64,000 nucleotides of DNA from Paraburkholderia sp. FT54 (GTDB lineage: Bacteria; Pseudomonadota; Gammaproteobacteria; Burkholderiales; Burkholderiaceae): assembly GCF_031585635.1 (NCBI RefSeq), contig NZ_CP134195.1, forward strand, positions 3,968,001-4,032,000, written 5' to 3'. The stretch's first letter is position 1. The number at the start of each line of letters is the position of its first letter. Positions 56,612-64,000 of this stretch are shown here, piece by piece. The notes beneath the pieces were generated by a model. The model was not told the origin of the DNA. It saw only the letters and a list, made by a program, of their open reading frames with translations, and made no database searches. Both the position numbers and the translations under genes were made by a program.

Positions 56612-56625
56612 ATATTATTAGTGGT
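56612..56625. promoter_or_regulatory. putative LacI-regulator operator 2
   Basis: ATATTATTAGTGGT, sharing ATATTATTAGT with the site 90 bp to the left, about 65 bp upstream of the LacI gene start. The two could support looping or autoregulation. Confidence 0.5.
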
Positions 56626-56690
56626 ACCGTCACCATCGAGATGCCCACGGCATGCCCCAGCTTTAGCGCCGCTGCAGCGCGGCCCGCACA

Positions 56691-57773
56691 ATGAAAAAAT
56701 CGACTCAACGCCGTCCGACCATGACCGACATCGCCAAGCTCACTGGCGTGTCGCAATCGACTGTCTCGCTGGTGCTGAACAACGCAACCGGCGCGAAGTT
56801 CTCGGAGAGCACCCGCAACAAGGTGTTGAAAGCCGCGCACGACCTCGGCTACCGGCTGTCGCTGCGCGAGCCGGTGTCGGCCTCGGCCGACGAACGCAAT
56901 CTGATCGTCTATCTCGCCGACGAGATTTCCACCAGTCCGCATCCGGTCGTGAACATCGACGGCGCGCGCGATGCGGCCTACGCCAGCGGCAAGATGCTCG
57001 CGGTCTACTCGACGCACGGCAACGCCGACATCGAGAAGCAGGTGCTGGACACCACACTGTCGAATCCGCATGTGTTCGGCGTGATCTACGCGACCGTCTA
57101 TACGCGCAAGGTGACGCCGCCGGCGGCGCTCTCGCAGGTGCCGACCGTGCTGCTGAACTGCTACACGGGCGAAAGCGGGTTTTCGTCGGTGGTGCCGGCC
57201 GAGGTCGCTGGCGGGCACCTGGCGACCGACTGCCTGCTGCAGGCCGGCCATCGGCGGATCGGTTATATCAACGGCGAGCCCTGGCAGGATGCTTCCAAGG
57301 ACCGCCTCAAAGGCTACCGCACCGCGCTCGCGACCGCCGACCTGCCCTTCGCGCCGGAAATGGTGCGCGACGGCGACTGGAGTTCGGGTCTCGGCTTCGA
57401 ACTGACGCTCTCGCTAATGCGCGAGCCCAATCCGCCGACCGCGATCTTCTGCGCCAACGACCTCACCGCGATCGGCGCAATCGAAGCGTTAAAGCAACTC
57501 GGCCTGCGCGTGCCCGAAGACGTCTCGGTGCTCGGCTACGACGACCAGGAAATCGCCCGCCACACGCACCCGCCGCTCTCGACGGTCGTGCTGCCGAACT
57601 ACGAATTGGGCCGCTGGGCCGTCGAAACCTTGCTGCAGGAAGAACATAACCGGGCCGCCGGCGCGCCGGTTCGGCATCGCATGGTGAAGCTCGACGGTCC
57701 GCTCGTCGAACGTGGTTCGGTCAGGGTAATTACCGAGGCAGAAAAGCCAGCAATTAATATTATTAGTGATTGA
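56691..57773 (+). CDS. LacI family transcriptional regulator
   Basis: A 360-residue repressor. The HTH reads TMTDIAKLTGVSQSTVSLVL then NN and a hinge helix (RNKVLKAAHDLGYRLS). The periplasmic-binding-like effector domain shows ATDCLLQAGHRRIGYINGEP and AIFCANDLTAIGAIEAL. It sits between a divergent aldose epimerase and the downstream ABC importer, so its effector is probably the imported sugar. AT-rich dyads (56522, 56612, 57755) lie before and after it. Confidence 0.93.
   Translation: MKKSTQRRPTMTDIAKLTGVSQSTVSLVLNNATGAKFSESTRNKVLKAAHDLGYRLSLREPVSASADERNLIVYLADEISTSPHPVVNIDGARDAAYASGKMLAVYSTHGNADIEKQVLDTTLSNPHVFGVIYATVYTRKVTPPAALSQVPTVLLNCYTGESGFSSVVPAEVAGGHLATDCLLQAGHRRIGYINGEPWQDASKDRLKGYRTALATADLPFAPEMVRDGDWSSGLGFELTLSLMREPNPPTAIFCANDLTAIGAIEALKQLGLRVPEDVSVLGYDDQEIARHTHPPLSTVVLPNYELGRWAVETLLQEEHNRAAGAPVRHRMVKLDGPLVERGSVRVITEAEKPAINIISD
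57755..57771. promoter_or_regulatory. putative operator of the ABC importer operon
   Basis: TAATATTATTAGTGATT overlaps the last codons of the LacI gene and repeats the ATATTATTAGT core found twice upstream of lacI. It lies about 130 bp before the binding-protein start, in the importer promoter region. Confidence 0.6.
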
Positions 57774-57886
57774 CCGATAATAATTCTGGATGAAATAATC
57801 GGCACGTCCGGTGGGGCGGATCAACGCCAGCCGGCAAGAGAAATTAAAAGCAAATACACCTACCTCACCAGGTACTGGAGGAAGAC

Positions 57887-58906
57887 ATGGCGTCGCTCAA
57901 CACGCAGTCGCGCAGTCACGTGCGCAAGCAGCAGATTCGTCCGCTGGCGGGTTCGCTGCTGGCTCTGGCAATCGGTTTCGGCGTCGCCACCGCGCACGCC
58001 GATGACGCGCTGCCGAAGCTGGCCAGCAAGACTCCGCTGAAGGTCGGCTTCGCGCAGACCGAAAGCAACAATCCGTGGCGTCTGGCGGAAACCAAGAGCT
58101 TCAAGGACATCGCCGCGAAGTGCGGCTGGCAGCTGGTCATGACCGACGCCAACAGTTCGAACTCCAAGCAGGTATCGGACATCCAGAACATGATCGCGCA
58201 GCACGTCGATCTGCTGGTATTCCCGCCGCGTGAAGAAAAGCCGCTTGCGCCGGTCGTGCTGCAAGCCAAAAAGGCCGGCATTCCGGTGATCCTGGTCGAC
58301 CGCGACGTCGATCAATCGGTCGCCAAGGCGGGCCGCGACTACATCACTTTCATCGGCTCGGACTTCATCGACCAGGGTCATCGCGCCGCTGACTGGCTCG
58401 TCAAGGCGACGGGCGGCAAGGCGAAGATCATCGAACTCGAAGGCACCACCGGCGCGTCCGCCGCGAACGATCGCAAGAAAGGCTTCGACGAAATCATCGC
58501 GAAGAATCCGGGCATGACGATCATCGCGTCGCAAAGCGGCGACTTCGCGCGCGACAAGGGCCGCCAGGTCATGGAAACGCTGTTGCAGGCGCATCCGGAC
58601 GTGACCGCCGTCTACGCGCACAACGACGAAATGGCGCTCGGCGCGATCGCCGCGATCAAGGCCGCCGGCAAGCAGCCGGGCAAGGACATCCAGATCGTCA
58701 CGATCGACGGCACCAAGGGCGGCATGGACGCAATCGCGGCCGGCGAACTCGGCGCGAGCGTGCAGTCGAGCCCGTTCTTCGGCCCGCTCGCCTGCGACGT
58801 CGCACAGCGTTACGCGAAGGGCGAAAAGATCCCGACGTGGGTCAAGGTGTCCGACAAGTTCTACGACAAGAGCAACGTGCAGCAGAACATGCAGTACGGC
58901 TATTGA
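57887..58906 (+). CDS. ytfQ: sugar ABC transporter substrate-binding protein (YtfQ-like)
   Basis: A 339-residue periplasmic binding protein. The signal ends at TAHAD. The mature part reads VGFAQTESNNPWRLAETKSF, followed by IIELEGTTGASAANDRKKGF, IIASQSGDFARDKGRQVMET and VYAHNDEMALGAIAAIK, matching Escherichia coli YtfQ (galactofuranose binding) at the family-specific positions. GGAGGAAGAC precedes the ATG. With the ATPase and the two permeases downstream it forms a YtfQRT-YjfF-type importer. Confidence 0.9.
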   Translation: MASLNTQSRSHVRKQQIRPLAGSLLALAIGFGVATAHADDALPKLASKTPLKVGFAQTESNNPWRLAETKSFKDIAAKCGWQLVMTDANSSNSKQVSDIQNMIAQHVDLLVFPPREEKPLAPVVLQAKKAGIPVILVDRDVDQSVAKAGRDYITFIGSDFIDQGHRAADWLVKATGGKAKIIELEGTTGASAANDRKKGFDEIIAKNPGMTIIASQSGDFARDKGRQVMETLLQAHPDVTAVYAHNDEMALGAIAAIKAAGKQPGKDIQIVTIDGTKGGMDAIAAGELGASVQSSPFFGPLACDVAQRYAKGEKIPTWVKVSDKFYDKSNVQQNMQYGY

Positions 58907-59281
58907 CGGCGAAGCGCCGCTGTATGCGCGGTTTTGAAGTCCGAGCGCTTTGCCGTAGTGGAGCGTTCACGCGCTCGGGCGGCGCCCCGAAGAAGGAAGT
59001 CCCCGGCCCCGAAGCGCGTCGTGCTTGAGACATCGGAGTCGGAGGATTGCCTCGCAGGACGTCCCCGCCCCGAATCTGTCTCCTCGGGGGGCGGCCGACG
59101 GGAAGGGTTCGGAGCGACGCGTTCGTGGCAGCACGAACCGTCGCTTCGCTTTTATGCGGCGTAACATGGCTCGACCACAGCGCCCGCAGCAGAGCCCGAA
59201 CGAAGGGCCGCACCGGCTCGCACGTGCAACGCCTGGCGCGCACGCGGCAAATCAAGCAGCACCTGCATCAGGAGGACACCC
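58907..59281. other. intergenic region within the importer operon
   Basis: 375 bp between the binding protein and the ATPase genes, GC-rich, without a convincing gene. A gap of this size can lower expression of the membrane genes relative to the binding protein. No clean hairpin was resolved by eye. Confidence 0.4.
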
Positions 59282-60916
59282 GTGACGGAATCCGGCAAAG
59301 AGACGCCACACTCTCCCCTTACCCGTTCGCCGCTGCTCGAGATGCAGGACATCGGCATCAGCTTCGGCGGCGTACCCGCGTTGCGCGCCGCCAATCTAAG
59401 CGTCGCCGCCGGCGAAGTGCACGCGCTGATCGGTCAGAACGGTGCGGGCAAATCGACCATGATCAAGATCCTGACCGGCGCGTATCGGCGCGGCTCGGGC
59501 AGCGTGCGCTTCGAAGGACGCGAAGTCGATTTCCGCACGCCCAAGCAGGCGCGCGAAGCCGGCATCAGCACGATCTATCAGGAGATCAATCTGGTGCCGT
59601 TCCGCTCGGTGGCGGAGAACATTTTCCTCGGCCGCGAGCCGCGCCGCTTCGGGCTGATCGACTGGCGCGCGGTGCAGCAACGCGCTGCCGCGCTGCTCGA
59701 ATCGTTCGGTTTGCAGATCGATGTGAAGAAGCCGGTCGGCCGCTATTCGACCGCGATCCAGCAGATGGTGGCGCTCGCGCGCGCGGTGTCGTCCGACGCG
59801 AAGATGGTCATCATGGACGAATCCACCTCGTCGCTCGACGAACGCGAAGTGGAGCTGCTTTTCACCGTGGTACGCAAGCTGCGCGACGACGGCCGCGCGG
59901 TGATCTTCGTGTCGCATCGGCTCGATGAACTCTACGCACTGTGTGACCGCGTCACCGTGATGCGCGACGGCCAGACGGTCGCGCAAAGCACGCTGGCGGA
60001 CATGGACAAACTGCAGCTCGTCACGACGATGCTCGGCCGCACCCTCGCCGCCGTCGTACAGGAAGACACCGCGGCACGCGAAGCGAACCTGGCGCGGCGC
60101 GGCAAGCAGGCGATTGCCGTCACGCATGCGAGCGCGCACCCGAAGGTGAGCGACGTCTCGCTCGACGTCCACGCCGGCGAAGCAGTCGGTCTCGCGGGCC
60201 TGCTCGGCTCGGGCCGCACGGAAACCATGCGGCTGATGTTCGGCGCCGATCCGCTGGAACAAGGCGCGCTCTCGATCAACGGCGAAGCGGTGGCGCTGAA
60301 GTCGCCGCAGGACGCCATCGCACGCGGTCTTGCGTATCTCACCGAAGACCGCAAGGCCGAGGGCATCGTCCCCGAACTCTCGGTGCGCGACAATCTCACG
60401 CTCGTCTGTCTGCGCACGCTGGCGAAGAACGGCGTGGTCGATGTGAAGAAGCAGCAGGCGATCGTCGATCGCTTCATTGCGTCGCTCGGCATCAAGCTGC
60501 GTTCCGCCGATCAGCCGATCCGCGAACTGTCGGGCGGCAATCAACAGAAGGTTCTATTAGCGCGCTGGCTGGCGGCCGAACCCTCGCTCTTGCTGCTCGA
60601 CGAACCGACACGCGGCATCGACGTCGGCGCCAAAGCCGATGTCGCGAAGATCGTGCGCGAGTTACGCGACGCGGGCCTCGCCGTGCTGCTGTCCGCCTCC
60701 GAACTGGAAGAGCTGACCGCGGTGGCCGATCGCGCGGTGGTGATCCGCGACGGCCGCACGGTCGCCGAACTGAACGGCGCCGACATGAGCGAGAGCGCGA
60801 TCATGGACGCCATCGCCTACGGCAGCGACGGCCATTCGCAACTGGCCGAAGCCGCGCAAACGGCAAACGCCGCACACATCGAAGACGCGTTGGAGGGCGA
60901 CCGTCATGGCGCTTAA
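59282..60916 (+). CDS. ytfR: sugar ABC transporter ATP-binding protein (YtfR-like)
   Basis: A 544-residue protein with two fused ABC domains, as in monosaccharide (CUT2) importers. The first domain has Walker A GQNGAGKSTMIK and a degenerate signature (YSTAIQQMVALARAV) before VIMDESTSSLD. The second has LLGSGRTETMRLMF in place of a standard Walker A, signature LSGGNQQKVLLARWLA and LLLDEPTRGIDVG. A GTG start at 59282 follows AGGAGG. Its last 11 bases overlap the first permease gene. Confidence 0.92.
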   Translation: MTESGKETPHSPLTRSPLLEMQDIGISFGGVPALRAANLSVAAGEVHALIGQNGAGKSTMIKILTGAYRRGSGSVRFEGREVDFRTPKQAREAGISTIYQEINLVPFRSVAENIFLGREPRRFGLIDWRAVQQRAAALLESFGLQIDVKKPVGRYSTAIQQMVALARAVSSDAKMVIMDESTSSLDEREVELLFTVVRKLRDDGRAVIFVSHRLDELYALCDRVTVMRDGQTVAQSTLADMDKLQLVTTMLGRTLAAVVQEDTAAREANLARRGKQAIAVTHASAHPKVSDVSLDVHAGEAVGLAGLLGSGRTETMRLMFGADPLEQGALSINGEAVALKSPQDAIARGLAYLTEDRKAEGIVPELSVRDNLTLVCLRTLAKNGVVDVKKQQAIVDRFIASLGIKLRSADQPIRELSGGNQQKVLLARWLAAEPSLLLLDEPTRGIDVGAKADVAKIVRELRDAGLAVLLSASELEELTAVADRAVVIRDGRTVAELNGADMSESAIMDAIAYGSDGHSQLAEAAQTANAAHIEDALEGDRHGA

Positions 60917-61943
60917 GTTGCACACCGAATCGCTGCATACCGAGCCGCGGCTCGGCGAAACCGCCCAGCAGATGACGGCGCCGCCGCCCGCCACCCCGGC
61001 AACGACGGTGCGCAAATGGCGCCATCTCGCCATGCAGCGCGAAGTCATCGTCCTGCTCGCGATGGTGCTCTTCAATCTGATCTTCACGCCGCACTTCTGG
61101 TCGCTGCAAACTTTCAACGTCAACATGACGCAGGTGGTGACGATCGTGATCGTCGGCATCGGCATGACGCTGGTGGTGGCGACGGGCGGCATCGACCTGT
61201 CGGTGGGCGCGTCGATGGCGATCTCCGGTGCGCTGGCGCCGATGCTGTTCCTGAACATTGCCGGACCCGGCGGGATCGCGCTCGCGTTCGTGCTGCCGGT
61301 GCTGGCGGCTGCGCTATGCGGCGTCTTCAACGGCTTGCTGGTGACGAAGCTATCCGTGCAGCCGATTGTCGCGACGCTGGTGCTGTTCATTGCCGGACGC
61401 GGCATCGCGCAGGTCGTCACGGACGGCAGCTTGCAGGCGTTCAACACGCCCGCCTTCCAATGGATCGCGCTCGGCAAGGTCGCGGGCGTGCCCTTCCAGG
61501 TGCTGCTGATGCTGGCGCTGGTCGCCATGTTCGTCTGGATCGTGCGCAAGACGCTGTTCGGACAATATCTGCTGATCACCGGCGGCAACGAAAAAGCTGC
61601 GTATCTGTGCGGCGTGCCGACGGCCACCGTGAAGCTGATCGCCTATACGCTGTGCGCCGCGCTCGCGGGACTGGCGGGGCTGATCTCGATCTCGGTGAAT
61701 TCGTCCTCGGATGCGAACGTGGTCGGGCTCGGCGTCGAGCTCGATGCGATCGCGGCGGTCGCTGTCGGCGGCACGGCGCTGACGGGCGGCAAGGCGTATA
61801 TCGGCGGCACGCTGATCGGCGCGCTGATCATCCAGTTGCTGCGCTACACGCTGCTCGCGCACGGCATTCCCGACGCGGCGGCGCTGGTGGTGAAGGCCGG
61901 CATCATCGTCGCGGCGGTTTATGTGCAGCGGCGCTCGCGCTAA
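60906..61943 (+). CDS. ytfT: sugar ABC transporter permease (YtfT-like)
   Basis: A 345-residue inner-membrane permease of the RbsC/BPD_transp_2 family with about 8-10 helices. ATGGIDLSVGASMAISGALA is the family motif. GLLVTKLSVQPIVATLVLFI follows, and the EAA-like loop region is GGNEKAAYLCGVPTATVKLI. It overlaps the ATPase gene by 11 bp, so translation is coupled. Two permease genes in tandem are characteristic of the galactofuranose system. Confidence 0.9.
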   Translation: MALKLHTESLHTEPRLGETAQQMTAPPPATPATTVRKWRHLAMQREVIVLLAMVLFNLIFTPHFWSLQTFNVNMTQVVTIVIVGIGMTLVVATGGIDLSVGASMAISGALAPMLFLNIAGPGGIALAFVLPVLAAALCGVFNGLLVTKLSVQPIVATLVLFIAGRGIAQVVTDGSLQAFNTPAFQWIALGKVAGVPFQVLLMLALVAMFVWIVRKTLFGQYLLITGGNEKAAYLCGVPTATVKLIAYTLCAALAGLAGLISISVNSSSDANVVGLGVELDAIAAVAVGGTALTGGKAYIGGTLIGALIIQLLRYTLLAHGIPDAAALVVKAGIIVAAVYVQRRSR

Positions 61944-61989
61944 GTCTCGCTAAATCACACGCCTCAGAGAAAACCCCGGACTCGAAGCG

Positions 61990-62949
61990 ATGAAAAAGAA
62001 TCTTCCTATCTTGCTCGCGCTGGCCGCGCTCGTCGTATTCGGTCTCGTGCGCTACGAGCATTTCGGCTCGGCGTACAACATCACGTCGTTCTGGCGCTAC
62101 AACTCGATGTTCGCGCTCATCTCGGTCGGCATGGCGTTCGTGATCATCACGGGCGGCATCGACCTGTCGGTGGGCACGGTGGCCGCGCTGGCGAGCGTCG
62201 TCGCCGCATTGACCAGCGTGTACGGCGGCTGGGTCGCCGTGCTGGCGGGCTGCGCTGCCGGACTCGCGGTCGGCGTGCTGAACGGGCTGATCATCACGCG
62301 CCTGAAAATCCTGCCGTTCATCGTCACGCTCGCGACGAGCCTCGGCGCGCACGGCGTCGCGCTGCTGCTCGGCAAGAACGATGCGGTGTCGATCGCCGCC
62401 GAATCGAACTTCGGCAATTTCGGTCAAGGCGATCTGTTCGGACTCCCGATTCCGGGGATCGTCGCCGTCGTGGCGGCGGTGGCCGGCTGGCTTGCGCTGC
62501 GTAGCACGCGCTTTGGCCGGCATTCGCTGGCGATCGGCGGCAGCGAGGAAGCCGCGCGGCTGATGGGCCTGAACGTCGACCGCACGCTGGTGCTGGCCTA
62601 TGCGGTGAGCGGCCTGCTCGCGGGCATGGCCGGCGTGATCCTCGCCGCGCAGTTCGGCGCGGGACAACCCAACGAAGGCGTCGGCTGGGAGCTGTTCGCG
62701 ATTTCGGCGGTCGTGCTCGGCGGCACGCTGCTCACGGGCGGCGAAGGCTCGATCGCGATGACGATTGCCGGCGTGTTGTTGCTTGGTCTGGTGTTCAACC
62801 TGCTGAACTTCGAGAACGGGCTCGGATTTATCAGCTTGTCGGCGTACTGGCAGTCCGTGATTCGGGGCGTGTTCCTGCTGCTGGTGATTGTGATGCAGGC
62901 TCGCGTGCTCAAGCAGCGCGGGAAAAAGCGAGTCGCGGCGCCGACGTGA
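61990..62949 (+). CDS. yjfF: sugar ABC transporter permease (YjfF-like)
   Basis: A 319-residue second permease of the same family: ITGGIDLSVGTVAALASVVA, NGLIITRLKILPFIVTLATS and AIGGSEEAARLMGLNVDRTL. It begins 46 bp after ytfT-like and ends the operon. It probably forms a heterodimeric membrane pore with YtfT. Confidence 0.9.
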   Translation: MKKNLPILLALAALVVFGLVRYEHFGSAYNITSFWRYNSMFALISVGMAFVIITGGIDLSVGTVAALASVVAALTSVYGGWVAVLAGCAAGLAVGVLNGLIITRLKILPFIVTLATSLGAHGVALLLGKNDAVSIAAESNFGNFGQGDLFGLPIPGIVAVVAAVAGWLALRSTRFGRHSLAIGGSEEAARLMGLNVDRTLVLAYAVSGLLAGMAGVILAAQFGAGQPNEGVGWELFAISAVVLGGTLLTGGEGSIAMTIAGVLLLGLVFNLLNFENGLGFISLSAYWQSVIRGVFLLLVIVMQARVLKQRGKKRVAAPT

Positions 62950-63622
62950 TTGGCTGATTCACGCGGCGCGGCTGATCGATACGGCGTGACGGGCGACGGT
63001 TCGGCTTGTCGCCGCTTTGCCGCACGTTCGCATATCTCGGAGTAATCAGAACGGAAAGCGGCTCAAGCCTTACTCCAACCACGCTCCAGGCATAATCATC
63101 CGGTGCTCATGCGTCTTTGTGTACCAAAAAGATAACGGCCGGACCGAGGCTGATAGAAACGCCGTCACGCACACACTACACCTCCCATCACGATCCATTT
63201 CCTCACCGTTCGTCGCGCTTTTGCCAGTTTTATCAGCAGGGTCAATGCTGCAGCGCACGGCGGGTTTCGGTATGATCCTGAAACGTTGCCCGAGCGGCGC
63301 GCCTACGCGGCGCATGCCGGACAACCGATGGCAGCCGCCCTGCGCGGCGTTTCGCCCATCGCCGCCCCCCTGCTGAAGCGCGTAGCCGCACCACGCCAAC
63401 GTATTCCGCGGCGCCGATCGCAAAGACAGCCGGCGCCAACGCTTCCAGGTCCGGTAACCCGCTTGACCACGCTCAACCTCCGCGCCGCAGCCCTCAGGCC
63501 GCGGGCGCGGTAAAATAGCGGATTGCGCGTGATTCCCATCTGGGTTAGCGCAGCATCGCCCTTGCCGTGCCGGCCGGCTCAAAACGACTGGCCGCCTTTG
63601 ATTTCGCACTATCCAAGAAGCC
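62950..63622. other. intergenic region before the ferredoxin-NADP reductase gene
   Basis: About 670 bp with no coding frame I can support. TAAAAT at 63511-63516 is a candidate -10 element for the fpr-like gene. No tRNA or clear repeat was recognised. Confidence 0.45.
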
Positions 63623-64000
63623 ATGAGCAACCTGAATTCACAAACCGTCCTGAGCGTCCACCACTGGACCGATACGCTTTTCAGCTTCACCTGCACGCGC
63701 GATCCGTCGTTCCGTTTCGAAAACGGCCAGTTCACGATGGTGGGCCTCGAAGTCGACGGCAAGCCGCTGATCCGCGCCTACAGCCTCGCGAGCGCGAACT
63801 ACGAAGAACACCTCGAGTTCCTGAGCATCAAGGTGCAGGACGGCCCGCTCACGTCACGTTTGCAGCATCTGAAGGTCGGCGACGAAGTCCTGATCGGCAA
63901 GAAGCCGGTCGGCACGCTGATGGCCGACAACCTGCTGCCGGGCAAGACCCTGTGGCTGCTGTCCACCGGCACGGGCCTCGCGCCGTTCATGTCGATCATT
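63623..64000 (+). CDS. fpr: ferredoxin--NADP reductase, N-terminal part
   Basis: The first 126 residues of an FNR-type flavoprotein that runs off the right edge. The FAD-binding barrel has the signature RAYSLASANYEEHLEFLSIK (RxYS) and a following KVQDGPLTSRLQHL. The start of the NADP domain is visible as LLSTGTGLAPFMSII. It transfers electrons between NADPH and ferredoxin or flavodoxin. Confidence 0.93.
   Translation, partial: MSNLNSQTVLSVHHWTDTLFSFTCTRDPSFRFENGQFTMVGLEVDGKPLIRAYSLASANYEEHLEFLSIKVQDGPLTSRLQHLKVGDEVLIGKKPVGTLMADNLLPGKTLWLLSTGTGLAPFMSII

Overview
The window looks like a Burkholderiaceae chromosome, most likely Paraburkholderia or Burkholderia. It has high GC with strong third-position G/C bias. 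Typical genes include a BphA-type H-NS, a LivJ-type binding protein, a HiPIP and an MHS transporter, and the conserved rsmI / yraN / diaA / BON-lipoprotein block is present. No taxon search was possible, so this is inferred from gene content and protein style.

Layout. 1-4240 is chromosome: a cut NmrA-like gene, an SDR oxidoreductase with its TetR regulator, and a chemoreceptor. 4241-31984 is a foreign element of about 27.7 kb. 31985-64000 is chromosome again: cytochrome c, dolP-like, diaA, yraN, rsmI, rlpA, an MBL hydrolase plus exonuclease, an Lrp regulator, CDF transporter, H-NS, HugZ-like protein, MFS, livJ, nitronate monooxygenase, dienelactone hydrolase, amidase, MHS transporter, HiPIP, FAD oxidoreductase, MoxR-like ATPase and an EEP nuclease. 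A galactofuranose-type ABC importer follows with its LacI regulator and an aldose epimerase, then the start of an fpr-like gene.

The element is the main story. It sits at the 3' side of a tRNA-Ala(CGC) gene (intact copy 31909-31984), and a 20-bp exact copy of the tRNA anticodon/T-arm region remains at 4261-4280 beside a tyrosine integrase. It carries the backbone of an IncP-like mobilizable plasmid. This comprises a TrfA-type initiator with a five-iteron oriV (30149-30355), an RP4-type TraI relaxase with Tyr22, a TraJ-like partner, a divergent TraK-like gene, and between them an inverted repeat followed by a YATCCTG/Y nick motif (22125-22163). No type IV secretion genes are present, so it is best described as an integrated mobilizable plasmid (IME).

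Its cargo is mostly anti-invader: a single-chain MmeI-like (type IIL) restriction-modification enzyme; an overlapping three-gene cassette of DNA-binding protein, large adenine methyltransferase and PD-(D/E)XK nuclease; an McrBC pair with an unusual McrB N-terminus; and a small operon of orphan HigA-like repressor, zinc-ribbon protein and DEDDh exoribonuclease-like protein. Degraded material includes a metK fragment, a frameshifted coiled-coil ORF and an IS110-family insertion. Between the TraK-like gene and an unrecognised gene lies an array of eight 18-bp palindromes (ATTTTCACYRGTGAAAAT) within roughly 211-bp tandem repeats, the least explained feature of the window.
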